From an uncultured Lachnospiraceae bacterium (GTDB taxonomy: Bacteria; Bacillota; Clostridia; Lachnospirales; Lachnospiraceae): 49,238 nt of DNA. Positions 40,582-48,931 of this stretch are shown here, in pieces; the first letter of the stretch is position 1; each line of letters opens with the position of its first letter. The notes beneath the pieces are model-generated. The model had not been told where the DNA came from and ran no database searches. It worked only from the letters and a program-made list of their open reading frames with translations. The stretch covers positions 1-49,238 of the forward strand of contig CALWAW010000019.1 in NCBI GenBank assembly GCA_944375845.1, read 5' to 3'. Made by a program: the position numbers and the translations under genes.

Positions 40582-42642
40582 CTATAATGACATTCCGCTC
40601 TCGGCCCGTTCCTTCAGGCTTTTTTCGATCTGCCTTTTTAAGTTCCTGTTTTCCTCATGGGAAAGCTCCGGATCCTCCTCGAGGACCTTCTGGGCGTCCT
40701 CGGCGGCAGCCTTCAAAAGCTTCGCGTCCGTAAAAATATCTCCGATGGAAAATTCCAGAAGCCCGCTCTGCCGGATGCCGAAAATATCTCCGGGGCCTCT
40801 GAGCTTCAGATCCTCCGACGCGATGTAAAAGCCGTCGTTGGAGCTGTTTAAGATCTCAAGCCGTCTGTTTTTCTCGCTGTCGCCGGAGCCGTTCACGAAA
40901 ATACAATAGGACTGGTCCTTTCCCCGCCCCACCCGTCCTCTGAGCTGATGGAGCTGGGCAAGGCCGAACCGCTCCGCGTTCTCAATCATCATCACCGTGG
41001 CGTTGGGCACGTCCACGCCCACCTCCACCACCGTGGTGGAAACAAGAATATGGGTTTTTCCCGAAGCGAAATCCTCCATTTTCTGATCCTTCTGGGCCGG
41101 GCTCATTCTTCCGTGCAGATAATCCACACGGACGGAGGGAGGCATAACTCCGCGAAGCCGCCCCGCGTAGTCCACCACGTTCTCCCCCTCGGACAGGCCG
41201 CCCGCCTCCACCATGGGGCAGATCACATAAGCCTGATGGCCCGCCCGGATCTCCTTTTCCATGAAGCGGTAAGCGTTTTCACGGAACTCCGTGCCCACCA
41301 CGCAGTTTTTCACCGGAAGCCGTTTTGCCGGCAGCTCGTCCATCACCGAGATGTCCAGGTCGCCGTACAGGATAATGGCCAGCGTCCGGGGAATGGGCGT
41401 GGCGCTCATCACCAGAACATGGGGATCGCCGCCCTTTTTGGAGAGGTTTTCCCTCTGGCGGACCCCGAACCTGTGCTGTTCGTCGGTGATCACAAGGCCC
41501 AGGCAGCTGTAGACTACCTTTTCCTGGATCAGGGCGTGGGTTCCGACGATGATATCGGCCTCATGGGAGGCGATCCGCTCACAGGCCTCCCGCTTCTGCT
41601 TCGCGGTCATGGAGCCGGTGAGAAGCTCCACCCTGAAGGAAAGCCCATGCTCCGCGAAAAGCCCCGCAAGGGTCTTGTAATGCTGCCTTGCAAGCACCTC
41701 GGTGGGCGCCATGAGCGCCCCCTGGAAGCCGCTCTCCACCGCCGCGGTCAGTGCCAGGGCCGCCACAATGGTTTTTCCGGAGCCCACGTCCCCCTGGATC
41801 AGCCTGCTCATAAGGGATGGGCCCTCCATATCTTTTCTGATCTGGGAAAGGGTCTCTTTCTGTGCCCCGGTAAGCCGGTATGGAAGGGCCTTTTCCAGCT
41901 TTTTTGCCTGTTCCCACCGGTCCGTCACAAACCCGTTCTTTTTTCGTTCCCCTGCCCCCTTAAGAAGGCGCAGGGAAAGGATGAACTGGAAAAATTCGTC
42001 AAACACCAGCCGTTTCCTGGCAAAAAGGAGCTCCTCCTCATCCTTGGGAAAATGGATGGCCCGCACCGCGAAATTGGATTCCGCCAGCCCTTCCTTTTTC
42101 CGGATCCAGCCGGGGAGGAAGTCCTTCTGGATGGGAAGCTCCTTAAGGGCGGCGGCCACCGCCTTTGCGAAGGTTTTGTTGGAAAGCCCCGCCGTCAGGG
42201 GATACACCGGCTGCCTGGCGTTAAGCAGGCTCTCGTATTCGTCCCTCTTTAAAACGGCGGGATGCTCAAAGACCAGCCCCGCCCTGTCCCGTATGACCCT
42301 GCCCCGGAAAATATAGACGCCGCCGGGCTTTAAGCTGCCCGCCAGATAGGGCATATTGAACCAGACGGCCCCCAGGCTTCCGCTCTCGTCCCTGAGCCTT
42401 GCCGTCACCACCTTCACCCTGGCGGACGCCCGCACACGGGGCCGCTCCGCCACGGTGGCCGCCACGGCAAAGATTCCGGGCCCCTCTATGGAGGCAATGG
42501 GCACGGCCGGCTCAAAGCAGTCGTAATCCCTGGGATAGGAACGGATCAGCTGCCCCACCGTCTCGACCCCCAGCTTTTTAAACAGCGCCGCGGTCTTTTC
42601 GCCGATCCCCTTTATGGATGTGATCCGGTCGTCAAGCTCCAT
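40582..42642 (-). CDS. recG: ATP-dependent DNA helicase RecG
   Basis: A 686-residue branched-DNA helicase that regresses stalled replication forks. The N-terminal wedge/OB domain has a helix-hairpin-like start (SIKGIGEKTAALFKKLG) and the VAATVAERPRVRAS region. Helicase motifs follow: I GDVGSGKTIVA, II DEQHRFGV, III MSATPIPRTLA, and VI QLRGRVGRGKDQSYC. The length is typical (E. coli 693). AAGGTGAGGGC precedes the ATG. It is 59 bases downstream of fakA, the usual neighbour in Firmicutes (yloV-recG). Confidence 0.97.
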   Translation of the reverse strand: MELDDRITSIKGIGEKTAALFKKLGVETVGQLIRSYPRDYDCFEPAVPIASIEGPGIFAVAATVAERPRVRASARVKVVTARLRDESGSLGAVWFNMPYLAGSLKPGGVYIFRGRVIRDRAGLVFEHPAVLKRDEYESLLNARQPVYPLTAGLSNKTFAKAVAAALKELPIQKDFLPGWIRKKEGLAESNFAVRAIHFPKDEEELLFARKRLVFDEFFQFILSLRLLKGAGERKKNGFVTDRWEQAKKLEKALPYRLTGAQKETLSQIRKDMEGPSLMSRLIQGDVGSGKTIVAALALTAAVESGFQGALMAPTEVLARQHYKTLAGLFAEHGLSFRVELLTGSMTAKQKREACERIASHEADIIVGTHALIQEKVVYSCLGLVITDEQHRFGVRQRENLSKKGGDPHVLVMSATPIPRTLAIILYGDLDISVMDELPAKRLPVKNCVVGTEFRENAYRFMEKEIRAGHQAYVICPMVEAGGLSEGENVVDYAGRLRGVMPPSVRVDYLHGRMSPAQKDQKMEDFASGKTHILVSTTVVEVGVDVPNATVMMIENAERFGLAQLHQLRGRVGRGKDQSYCIFVNGSGDSEKNRRLEILNSSNDGFYIASEDLKLRGPGDIFGIRQSGLLEFSIGDIFTDAKLLKAAAEDAQKVLEEDPELSHEENRNLKRQIEKSLKERAESGMSL

Positions 42643-42701
42643 GCCCTCACCTTCTTTCCGCCAATGAAAAGGGGGCCGCCCTCCGGCTGCCCCCTCGCCT
42701 G

Positions 42702-44360
42702 TTATTCTGCCGAGATGATATAGTAATAAATGGGCTGGCCTCCGTTGTGAAGCTCCATATCCACGTCGGGGAACAGCTCCTGGGCTTTTGCGAAGAAGGC
42801 CTCCGCCTGCTCCTCAGAGATGTCGGCCCCGTAGTAAACGCTTACCAGCTCCGTTTCCTCGTCCACCATGGCCTTCAGAAGCTCCAAAGCGGTGGGCTCC
42901 ACCTCGCGGCCCTCGGCCAGAAGCCCCTTGTCGCCCAGGCCCATGATGTCGCCCTTTGTGATCTCAAAGCCGTCGAGGGAGGTGTCGCGGACGGCATAAG
43001 TGACCTGGCCCGTTTTCACCTTGGACATTTCCTCGATCATGGCCTCTTTGTTCTCCTCGGGAGAAAGGCCGGGGATATAATTGATGATGGCGGTGATGCC
43101 CTGAGGCGCGGTCTTTGAGGGAATCACGACGATCTGCTTATCCTCCGTCATGTGCATCGCCTGCTCCGCCGCCAGGATGATGTTCTTGTTGTTGGGGAAG
43201 ATGTAGATCGTGTCGGCGTTCACATGGCTGATGGCGTTCAACATATCCTCCGTGCTGGGGTTCATGGTCTGCCCGCCCTCGATCAGGTAATCCACATTCA
43301 GTCCCTTGAAGATCTCGTTCATGCCGTCGCCCACGGACACGGCGATAAAGCCCACCTCTTTCCTGGGAGCGGGCTCCTCCTCTTTCTTCGCGGCGGCCTT
43401 TTCGGCCTCCTTGAAGAGCTTTTCCTGATGCTCCTCGCGCATATTGTCGATCTTGATCCTGGAAAGAGAGCCGTAGGTCAGGGCCTTCTGGATGGCAAGG
43501 CCGGGATCGTTGGTGTGCACGTGGATCTTCACAAGCCCGTCGTCGGACACCAGCACGATGGAATCGCCCAAAGACTCCAGATACGCCTTAAGCTCCCGCT
43601 CGTCGGCGTCCGTGTAGCGCTTTTCCAGGTTGATGATAAATTCGGTGCAGTAGCCGAACCTGATCTCCTGCGGCTCTGCCTGAGGGGCCGCTGCCGCCTG
43701 GGAGGCGCCGGTGCTTTCCGCGAGAGGCGCGGCGACCTCCTTGCCCAAAAAGCCGTCGAAGGCGCCCTTCATGGCCTGCATAAGGCCCTGGCCGCCGGAG
43801 TCCACGACCCCCGCCTGCTTGAGCACGGGAAGCATTTCGGGCGTCCGGCTCAAGACCTCGTCGCCGCAGGCGATGATCTGCTCAAAGAAGGAGGCAAGCT
43901 CCATCTCCTCCTCCGCCAGCTGGGCGGCCTTGTCGGCCATTCCCTTGGCGACGGTGAGGATCGTGCCCTCCTTGGGCTTCATAACCGCCTTGTAAGCGGT
44001 CTCCGTCCCCCTCTGGAAGGCTCTCGCGATCACCTCGGCCGTGAGGACGTCCACCTTCTTGATCTCCTTGGTGAAGCCCCTGAGAAGCTGGGAAAGGATT
44101 ACGCCGGAGTTTCCCCGCGCGCCCCTTAAAGAGCCGGAGGAAATGGCCTTGGCCAGATTCTCCATGCTGGGCTCTTCAATGGCCTGAACCTCCCTGGCCG
44201 CCGACATGATCGTAAGGGTCATGTTGGTGCCGGTATCGCCATCCGGCACAGGGAATACGTTCAGCTCATTGATCCATTCCTTATTGCTCTCAAGCCTCTG
44301 GGCTCCGGCCAGAAACATGGTTTTTAAAAGTGCAGCGTCAATACTATTACCTGCCACCAC
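42702..44360 (-). CDS. fakA: DAK2-domain fatty acid kinase subunit FakA (YloV)
   Basis: The 552-residue ATP-binding subunit of fatty acid kinase, which phosphorylates FakB-bound fatty acids for phospholipid synthesis. The N-terminal DhaL-like (DAK2) domain has FPVPDGDTGTNM (metal-binding Asp residues), GSLRGARGNSGVILSQ and KPKEGTILTV. A linker (ASQAAAAPQAEPQ) leads to the EGCYFSI-like middle domain (GYCTEFI, VKIHVHTNDPG) and a C-terminal DegV-like region. The length fits the family (about 550). No fakB is in the window. It follows an Asp23 gene as in many Firmicutes. Confidence 0.94.
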   Translation of the reverse strand: MVAGNSIDAALLKTMFLAGAQRLESNKEWINELNVFPVPDGDTGTNMTLTIMSAAREVQAIEEPSMENLAKAISSGSLRGARGNSGVILSQLLRGFTKEIKKVDVLTAEVIARAFQRGTETAYKAVMKPKEGTILTVAKGMADKAAQLAEEEMELASFFEQIIACGDEVLSRTPEMLPVLKQAGVVDSGGQGLMQAMKGAFDGFLGKEVAAPLAESTGASQAAAAPQAEPQEIRFGYCTEFIINLEKRYTDADERELKAYLESLGDSIVLVSDDGLVKIHVHTNDPGLAIQKALTYGSLSRIKIDNMREEHQEKLFKEAEKAAAKKEEEPAPRKEVGFIAVSVGDGMNEIFKGLNVDYLIEGGQTMNPSTEDMLNAISHVNADTIYIFPNNKNIILAAEQAMHMTEDKQIVVIPSKTAPQGITAIINYIPGLSPEENKEAMIEEMSKVKTGQVTYAVRDTSLDGFEITKGDIMGLGDKGLLAEGREVEPTALELLKAMVDEETELVSVYYGADISEEQAEAFFAKAQELFPDVDMELHNGGQPIYYYIISAE

Positions 44361-44375
44361 AGCGTTCCTCCTTGA

Positions 44376-44735
44376 TCAACAGTCTATTACCCGGACACCC
44401 TCCACGAAGATATTGATCTTCTCCACTTCGATGCCCGTGAACTTTTCAACCTTGTATTTAACGTTTTCTATGAGATTATCTGCCACAGCCGAGATCGAGA
44501 CTCCATAAGATACGATCACATGGAAATTGAGATGAAGGCGGTTGTCCTGCACCTCCACATTGATCCCGTGGGTGAGGCTGTCCCTTTTAAGGAGCTTCAC
44601 CAGGCCGTCCTTCATGCTGACGGCCGCCATGCCCACAATGCCGAAGCACTCCACAGCCACGCTTCCGGCGTACTTCGCGATCACGTCTGTATCGATCAAG
44701 ATTTCGCCCATCATGTTATTGATCCGACATTTCAT
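44376..44735 (-). CDS. Asp23/Gls24 family protein (YloU-like)
   Basis: A 119-residue protein of the Asp23/Gls24 family, often encoded directly before fakA and sometimes linked to cell-envelope stress or fatty acid metabolism. Family elements are EILIDTDVIAKYAGSVAVEC, the GIVGMAAVS segment and VSYGVSISAVADNL. GGAGG precedes the ATG. It heads the operon Asp23-fakA-recG, possibly continuing to the ABC exporter. Its promoter is probably at 44799-44826, and a palindrome (44764-44779) lies in its leader. Confidence 0.93.
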   Translation of the reverse strand: MKCRINNMMGEILIDTDVIAKYAGSVAVECFGIVGMAAVSMKDGLVKLLKRDSLTHGINVEVQDNRLHLNFHVIVSYGVSISAVADNLIENVKYKVEKFTGIEVEKINIFVEGVRVIDC

Positions 44736-44763
44736 AAGCTGACCTCCATTTCACTGCTGCAAC

Positions 44764-44779
44764 ATGGAAAGTTTTCCAT
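44764..44779 (-). promoter_or_regulatory. Palindrome in the Asp23-fakA leader
   Basis: ATGGAAA-GT-TTTCCAT is a 7-base inverted repeat with a 2-base centre, located 20-35 bases downstream of the -10 box. It could be an operator; the spacing is too tight for an RNA hairpin loop. Confidence 0.35.
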
Positions 44780-44798
44780 ATTACGCCTATCTTAGTGT

Positions 44799-44826
44799 AT
44801 TATACCCTTTTTCCGGTAAAAAGCAA
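44799..44826 (-). promoter_or_regulatory. Promoter for the Asp23-fakA-recG operon
   Basis: The minus strand reads TTGCTT, 16 bases, TATAAT. The -10 is perfect, the -35 is 3/6. It is divergent from the rpmB promoter. Confidence 0.6.
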
Positions 44827-44860
44827 ATACGAATTTTTTTTATTTTCAAGATAATTTCCC

Positions 44861-44889
44861 TTGCATTTTCCATCAAAATCTGATATTAT
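44861..44889 (+). promoter_or_regulatory. Sigma-A promoter for rpmB
   Basis: TTGCAT, 17 bases, TATTAT on the plus strand, about 62 bases before the rpmB start. The leader contains a short hairpin, GGCAT/ATGCC (44908-44923). Confidence 0.7.
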
Positions 44890-44951
44890 GTTTACTGTTA
44901 TGGGTCTGGCATGGATGTATGCCGGCCGAATCTGTGTAAGGAGGTGCGATC

Positions 44952-45137
44952 ATGGCCAAATGTGCAATTTGTGAGAAGGGCGCTCACTTCGGAAACAAGG
45001 TAAGCCATTCCAATAGAAAGTCCAGCAAGATGTGGAGTTCCAACGTCAAGTCCGTTCGCGTAAAGGTAAACGGCGGCGCAAGGAAAATGTACGTGTGCAC
45101 ATCCTGCTTAAAATCCGGTCTGGTGGAAAGAGCATAA
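44952..45137 (+). CDS. rpmB: 50S ribosomal protein L28
   Basis: The 61-residue L28, full length for Firmicutes. It has the N-terminal MAKCAICEKGAHFGN and basic core HSNRKSSKMW, with paired cysteines CAIC and CTSC suggesting the zinc-binding form. TAAGGAGG precedes the ATG. It is a single-gene transcription unit with its own promoter (44861-44889) and terminator (45152-45185). Confidence 0.97.
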   Translation: MAKCAICEKGAHFGNKVSHSNRKSSKMWSSNVKSVRVKVNGGARKMYVCTSCLKSGLVERA

Positions 45138-45151
45138 GGAAGCGTATACTG

Positions 45152-45187
45152 AAAAAGGACGATCTGAAAGGACCGTCCTTTTTTTGC
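45152..45187. terminator. Bidirectional terminator between rpmB and the 46-residue protein gene
   Basis: AAAAAGGACG (45152-45161) pairs with CGTCCTTTTT (45174-45183), followed by more T residues on the plus strand. The A-run on the left gives five T residues on the minus strand, so it can end both rpmB and the opposing operon. Confidence 0.85.
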
Positions 45188-45211
45188 CCGAAGCTTTCTG
45201 CCGCCGCGCTT

Positions 45212-45352
45212 CTAGCAGCCGCAGAACAGGTAATAGCCGCCCGCTATGGAGCCGGCCATCAGGCAGAATGTGAAAAATGTATTGGGCAGGATCAGATAGA
45301 GCGCCATTCCGATCCCCATCCAGAACAGGCACAGGCCGATCAGCCGTTTCAT
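45212..45352 (-). CDS. Small membrane protein of 46 residues
   Basis: A short reading frame coding for 46 residues, beginning MKRLIGLCLFWMGIGMAL and ending YYLFCGC. GGGAGGATGCT provides a good ribosome binding site. Two hydrophobic segments (about residues 4-22 and 27-43) are joined by a Pro-Asn turn (LPNTFF), which predicts a hairpin membrane protein. It lies at the end of the rimO-to-gerW operon, just before the terminator. Function unknown. Confidence 0.72.
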   Translation of the reverse strand: MKRLIGLCLFWMGIGMALYLILPNTFFTFCLMAGSIAGGYYLFCGC

Positions 45353-45408
45353 AGCATCCTCCCGCCGCATGGTTCCTGTACTTTTATCCTATGCGGGAGC
45401 GCCCTGCT

Positions 45409-45822
45409 CTATTCCCCGTCCTTTTTCATGGCCGAATCAAAGACGTCCTTGGGAATATCCACGTCCGGCTCCTTTTTATCGGATTTTGTGAATTTCCCGA
45501 TCACGTCGGGGACCATATCCAGAATGCGGGACACCGTATCCTGATTTTTTACGCTGATGAGCTTTGAATGGCCGTCCTGGATCACCAGCACGGCGCTGGG
45601 CGTCACCTTTCCCGTCATGCCTCCGGCACTGTTGTTCTTTTTCTCGCCGGCGAAGGCGCCCGCGCCCACGCCGAAGGACACGTCCACCAGAGGCAGGATG
45701 ATGATCCCGTCTAAATGGATCGCGTCGCCGACCACCGTTTTCGTGGTCAGAAAACCGTCCATTCCCCTGAATAGATTTTCAACTGTGCTGCTGAATGTGT
45801 TCTTTTCCCTATCTGACGACAT
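45409..45822 (-). CDS. gerW: GerW-family sporulation protein (YtfJ)
   Basis: A 137-residue protein of the GerW/YtfJ family, needed in Bacillus for normal spore germination and made in sporulating cells. The family core is visible: TTKTVVGDAIHLDGIIILPLVDVSFGVGAGAF in pieces, the Gly-rich AGGMTGKVTPSAVLVI, and VKNQDTVSRILDMVPD. The gene lies 10 bases after the DUF2953 gene, the same pairing as ytfI-ytfJ in Bacillus. Confidence 0.93.
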   Translation of the reverse strand: MSSDREKNTFSSTVENLFRGMDGFLTTKTVVGDAIHLDGIIILPLVDVSFGVGAGAFAGEKKNNSAGGMTGKVTPSAVLVIQDGHSKLISVKNQDTVSRILDMVPDVIGKFTKSDKKEPDVDIPKDVFDSAMKKDGE

Positions 45823-45832
45823 AACATCCCTC

Positions 45833-46765
45833 CTACAGGCTGCGTCCGGCCCCGCGCCGGAGCTTCTGCCCTCTCCTCAATAATTTCCGCACCCTCTGGT
45901 CAAAAAATACCCTGATTCCTATTATAAGCAGAGAAACGGCTCTTATTCTGCCCTCCAGGGAAAGCTCTCCCTCAAGGTGGTTTTCATTTTCAAATAACGG
46001 CGTGATCTGCACCCGGTCCCCGATCACGGGATAAAGGAAGCTTAAGAAAATCAGCGCCTTTCCCACCGAAGCAGGATCCTCCAGATCGAACCGGACCGTT
46101 CCCGAAAGCTTTCTCGGGAGGACGCGAAGAAGCAGCCGCTTTCCCTCTGAAAGAAGAAAGGAAAAGGCTTCCCTGTTTTCCGCGTCGTTTAAAAAATCAA
46201 GGAACGGCCTTCCGTTTTTCAGGATCCCTTTTATTTTACCACAGAAAGCCCTCGCCGCATAGAAGAGTTTTTTCGCGGCGCGCTTTAAAAGCTCAGAAAG
46301 CCCCGGGCGGGCCCTTTTCTCTCCCGCCTCCTGGATGATGAGGGGCTCTTCGGCCCTCTTTCTTTCTTCCTCTGCCCCGGTCCGGGCCTCTTCCTTTACG
46401 GGCTCCGGCTTCCGGACGGGCTCTTTGGCGGCCGGACGGCTGTTTTTAAGGCGGCTTCTTTTCTTCTTCTTTTTTTCCGGCCTTTCCGGCTCCCCCGCCT
46501 GCCACAGCGTCATTCCCAGGACCCTTAAGCGGCCCCTAAGCTCCTGCTCCGAGGCCTCCGCCTTAAGGGATACAAGATGAAAAAGCCAGGACGCCCGGAC
46601 GCGCGCCTCATATTCCTTTTTTTCTGAGCCATATACGCCCCGGGCGAAGGCCCTGTACTTAAAGGGCGAAAAAAGCAGGATCAGAAGGCAAAGAAGCAAA
46701 AGCCCCAGAAGCGCCAGAAGGGCGAACCCGATTATTTTCAGTATGAACAGTATGACAGAGACCAT
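45833..46765 (-). CDS. DUF2953 domain protein (YtfI-like)
   Basis: A 310-residue protein with an N-terminal membrane segment (residues 3-33, very Leu-rich), a soluble beta-rich stretch, a long charged linker full of Lys, Arg and Glu (about residues 95-140), and a C-terminal domain (VLPRKLSGTVRFDLEDPASVGKAL region, then GDRVQITPLFEN) typical of DUF2953. In Bacillus the homologue ytfI neighbours ytfJ, as here. A role in sporulation is plausible but not shown. Confidence 0.85.
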   Translation of the reverse strand: MVSVILFILKIIGFALLALLGLLLLCLLILLFSPFKYRAFARGVYGSEKKEYEARVRASWLFHLVSLKAEASEQELRGRLRVLGMTLWQAGEPERPEKKKKKRSRLKNSRPAAKEPVRKPEPVKEEARTGAEEERKRAEEPLIIQEAGEKRARPGLSELLKRAAKKLFYAARAFCGKIKGILKNGRPFLDFLNDAENREAFSFLLSEGKRLLLRVLPRKLSGTVRFDLEDPASVGKALIFLSFLYPVIGDRVQITPLFENENHLEGELSLEGRIRAVSLLIIGIRVFFDQRVRKLLRRGQKLRRGAGRSL

Positions 46766-46777
46766 CGCGTCACATCC

Positions 46778-47143
46778 TTACCATTCCCGGTACAGCGGCC
46801 CCTCCGGGCTTAAAGGCTCGTCGGTATAATCATCCCCCAGGTAGCTGTCCACCCGGGTGCTTCCCGTGGCCCGGTACGCCTCCAGCACGATCCTGCCCGC
46901 CAGCTCCATGGCCCTTTCCCGGCCCCGGCAGGCTCCCACCACGAAAATGGGAATCCTCTGATAATGCTCCTGGAAAAGAACGGGCTGGGGAAGGATATCC
47001 AGAAGGTTCTCCCTGTTGGAGGGCAGGGTCAGAAGATACAGCCCCGGATGGAGCCTTCCGTCGGAAAGGCTCTTTAACAGCTTTTCCTGTTTCCCTTCCC
47101 CGTCCAGGTACAGCCTTCGATACCATTTGATCTTATTTTTCAT
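46778..47143 (-). CDS. Conserved-looking protein of unknown function
   Basis: A 121-residue, probably soluble protein I do not recognise. It has a basic N-terminus (MKNKIKWYRRLYLDG), a central LYLLTLPSNRENLLDILPQPVLFQ, and VVGACRGRERAMELAGRIV, ending with an acidic tail. The ATG overlaps the end of cinA by 11 bases, and the stop is 12 bases before the DUF2953 gene, so it is a genuine member of the operon. No signal peptide or metal site is visible. Confidence 0.75.
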   Translation of the reverse strand: MKNKIKWYRRLYLDGEGKQEKLLKSLSDGRLHPGLYLLTLPSNRENLLDILPQPVLFQEHYQRIPIFVVGACRGRERAMELAGRIVLEAYRATGSTRVDSYLGDDYTDEPLSPEGPLYREW

Positions 47144-48386
47144 TCTTACAGCGTTCCAGGATGCACCGGCGCAGAAGGTCGAGAGCCCGCACCACGGCCT
47201 GCTCCCGGATCTTCATCCGGTTCCCCGTAAAGTGAAATTCCCTTACCACCACTTCATTTCCGATATAACAGGAAATATAGGCCAGACCCTTGGGCTCCTC
47301 TTTTGTGTCCTCCGGCCCGGCAAAGCCCGTCACCGCCACACAGATGTCGGAGTCCGAGGCGAAAACGCCGCCCTTGGCCATCTCCTTGGCCGTCTGCTCG
47401 CTGACGGCGCCGTATTTCTTAAGGGTCGCCTTGCTCACGTCCAGGACCTTCCTCTTGGCCTTGTTGGAATAGGTCACAAAGCCCTCGTGGAAGCACTCGG
47501 ACGCTCCCGGCACGTTGACCAGCCTGCTGGCCAGCATCCCGCCGGTCATGGACTCGGCCGTGGTGACGGTCAGCTTATATTTCTTAAGAAGCTTCACCAC
47601 CACGTCCTCAAGACTCTCCTCCTCCGAGGTGCTGTAGATGTCGGCGCCGAAGCGCTTTTTAAGCTCCTTCACCACCGGCTTCACCAGCTTTTTCGCCTGC
47701 TCCTCGTTTTCGGCCTTGGCCGTGACGCGAAGGTGGGTTTCACCGGTCTTTGCGTAGGTGGCGATGGTGGGGTTTGTCTGGGCGTCGATGAGATCCAGCA
47801 CAGCGGTCTCCACAGCGCTCTCCCCCGGGCCGCATACCTTTACCATCTGGGAATAGATGGTCTCGGGCTGGAGGCTGTGAAGGTAAGGCGCCACCTGCTC
47901 TGAAAACAGCGGCTTCAGCTCATTGGGAGGCCCCGGAAGCAGCACCGCCGTCTTTCCGTCCTTTTCAAGAATCAGGCCGGGGGCTGTCCCGTTGTGGTTA
48001 TCCAGAACGCGGCTCCCCACGGGAACAACGGCCTGCTTCCAGTTGTTTTTGGTGATGTTTGTGCGGCCCGTCCTCTTGAAATAGCTCTCGATCCGCTCCC
48101 TCGTATGGGGGTCCTCGGCCAGCTCAAAGCCCATGACCTTCGCGCAGACCTCCTTGGTCATATCATCCTCCGTGGGGCCCAGGCCGCCGGTGAGGATCAG
48201 AACGTCGGAGCGCCCCAGGGCCTCCTTGATGGCCGCCGTCATCCGCTCCTCGTTATCGCCCACCACGCCGTGGTGATAGACGGAAAAGCCCAGAACCGCG
48301 CATTTCTGGGAAAGATACTGGGCGTTGGTGTTGGCGATGTTCCCAAGAAGGAGCTCCGTGCCAACCGCAAGAATTTCCACAACCAT
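47133..48386 (-). CDS. cinA: CinA family protein (competence/damage-inducible protein; NMN deamidase domain)
   Basis: A 417-residue protein with the N-terminal molybdopterin-binding-like domain (VEILAVGTELLLGNIANTN, LTGGLGPTEDDMT) and the C-terminal CinA domain (TVTTAESMTGGMLASRLVNVPGASE, VTGFAGPED), which in other bacteria deamidates nicotinamide mononucleotide. The N-terminal domain can hydrolyse ADP-ribose in some homologues. The length is normal. The ATG shares a base with the pgsA stop. rimO-pgsA-cinA is a common Clostridia order, often followed by recA, which is absent here. Confidence 0.95.
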   Translation of the reverse strand: MVVEILAVGTELLLGNIANTNAQYLSQKCAVLGFSVYHHGVVGDNEERMTAAIKEALGRSDVLILTGGLGPTEDDMTKEVCAKVMGFELAEDPHTRERIESYFKRTGRTNITKNNWKQAVVPVGSRVLDNHNGTAPGLILEKDGKTAVLLPGPPNELKPLFSEQVAPYLHSLQPETIYSQMVKVCGPGESAVETAVLDLIDAQTNPTIATYAKTGETHLRVTAKAENEEQAKKLVKPVVKELKKRFGADIYSTSEEESLEDVVVKLLKKYKLTVTTAESMTGGMLASRLVNVPGASECFHEGFVTYSNKAKRKVLDVSKATLKKYGAVSEQTAKEMAKGGVFASDSDICVAVTGFAGPEDTKEEPKGLAYISCYIGNEVVVREFHFTGNRMKIREQAVVRALDLLRRCILERCKNEK

Positions 48387-48931
48387 CAGACCTCTCCCTC
48401 CTTCAGCACTCTGATATTCTGCCGCACGTACTCCTCAAGGGAGATCACCGTGAGAAGGAGCGCCAGCCAGATAAAGGTCTGGGTGACCATCCACAGGCTG
48501 GGAAGATCCAGAATCAGCAGAATAATCATCACCATCTGGGAAACCGTTTTGAATTTCCCCCAGTAATTGGCGGCAATCACCACCCCGTTGTCAGAGGCCA
48601 CCAGGCGGAAGCCGCTGATGATGAATTCCCGGGCGATGATGATGATGACGATCCAGGCCGCCAGCTCGCCGTTTTCCACAAAGCAGATCAGAGCGGAGCA
48701 GACCAAAAGCTTATCGGCCAGAGGATCCATGAATTTTCCGAAATTCGTCACCAGATGATACTTCCGGGCGATAAAGCCGTCCAGGAAGTCCGTAAAGCTG
48801 GCGGCCACAAACAGCACCAGGGCGATGATCCTCCCGGCGTAGCCGAGAAAATCCGTCAGCATGAAAAACACGAAAAAGGGGATCATAAGAACCCTTAAGA
48901 CCGTCAGTTTATTGGGCAGATTCATCTTCAT
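48386..48931 (-). CDS. pgsA: CDP-diacylglycerol--glycerol-3-phosphate 3-phosphatidyltransferase
   Basis: A 181-residue membrane enzyme making phosphatidylglycerol phosphate. The CDP-alcohol phosphotransferase motif D-x2-DG-x2-AR-x8-G-x3-D-x3-D is present from TDFLDGFIARKY to GKFMDPLADK (residues about 50-75). Several hydrophobic helices surround it. The ATG is chosen 7 bases after GGAGAG; it overlaps the end of rimO. Its product feeds cardiolipin synthase, encoded at 11439-12968. Confidence 0.96.
   Translation of the reverse strand: MKMNLPNKLTVLRVLMIPFFVFFMLTDFLGYAGRIIALVLFVAASFTDFLDGFIARKYHLVTNFGKFMDPLADKLLVCSALICFVENGELAAWIVIIIIAREFIISGFRLVASDNGVVIAANYWGKFKTVSQMVMIILLILDLPSLWMVTQTFIWLALLLTVISLEEYVRQNIRVLKEGEV

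Noticed and set aside
45108..45332. 74-codon minus-strand frame overlapping rpmB
   Set aside because: It is antisense to the L28 gene and the terminator, lacks a ribosome binding site, and the same stretch codes for the better supported 46-residue protein in another frame.
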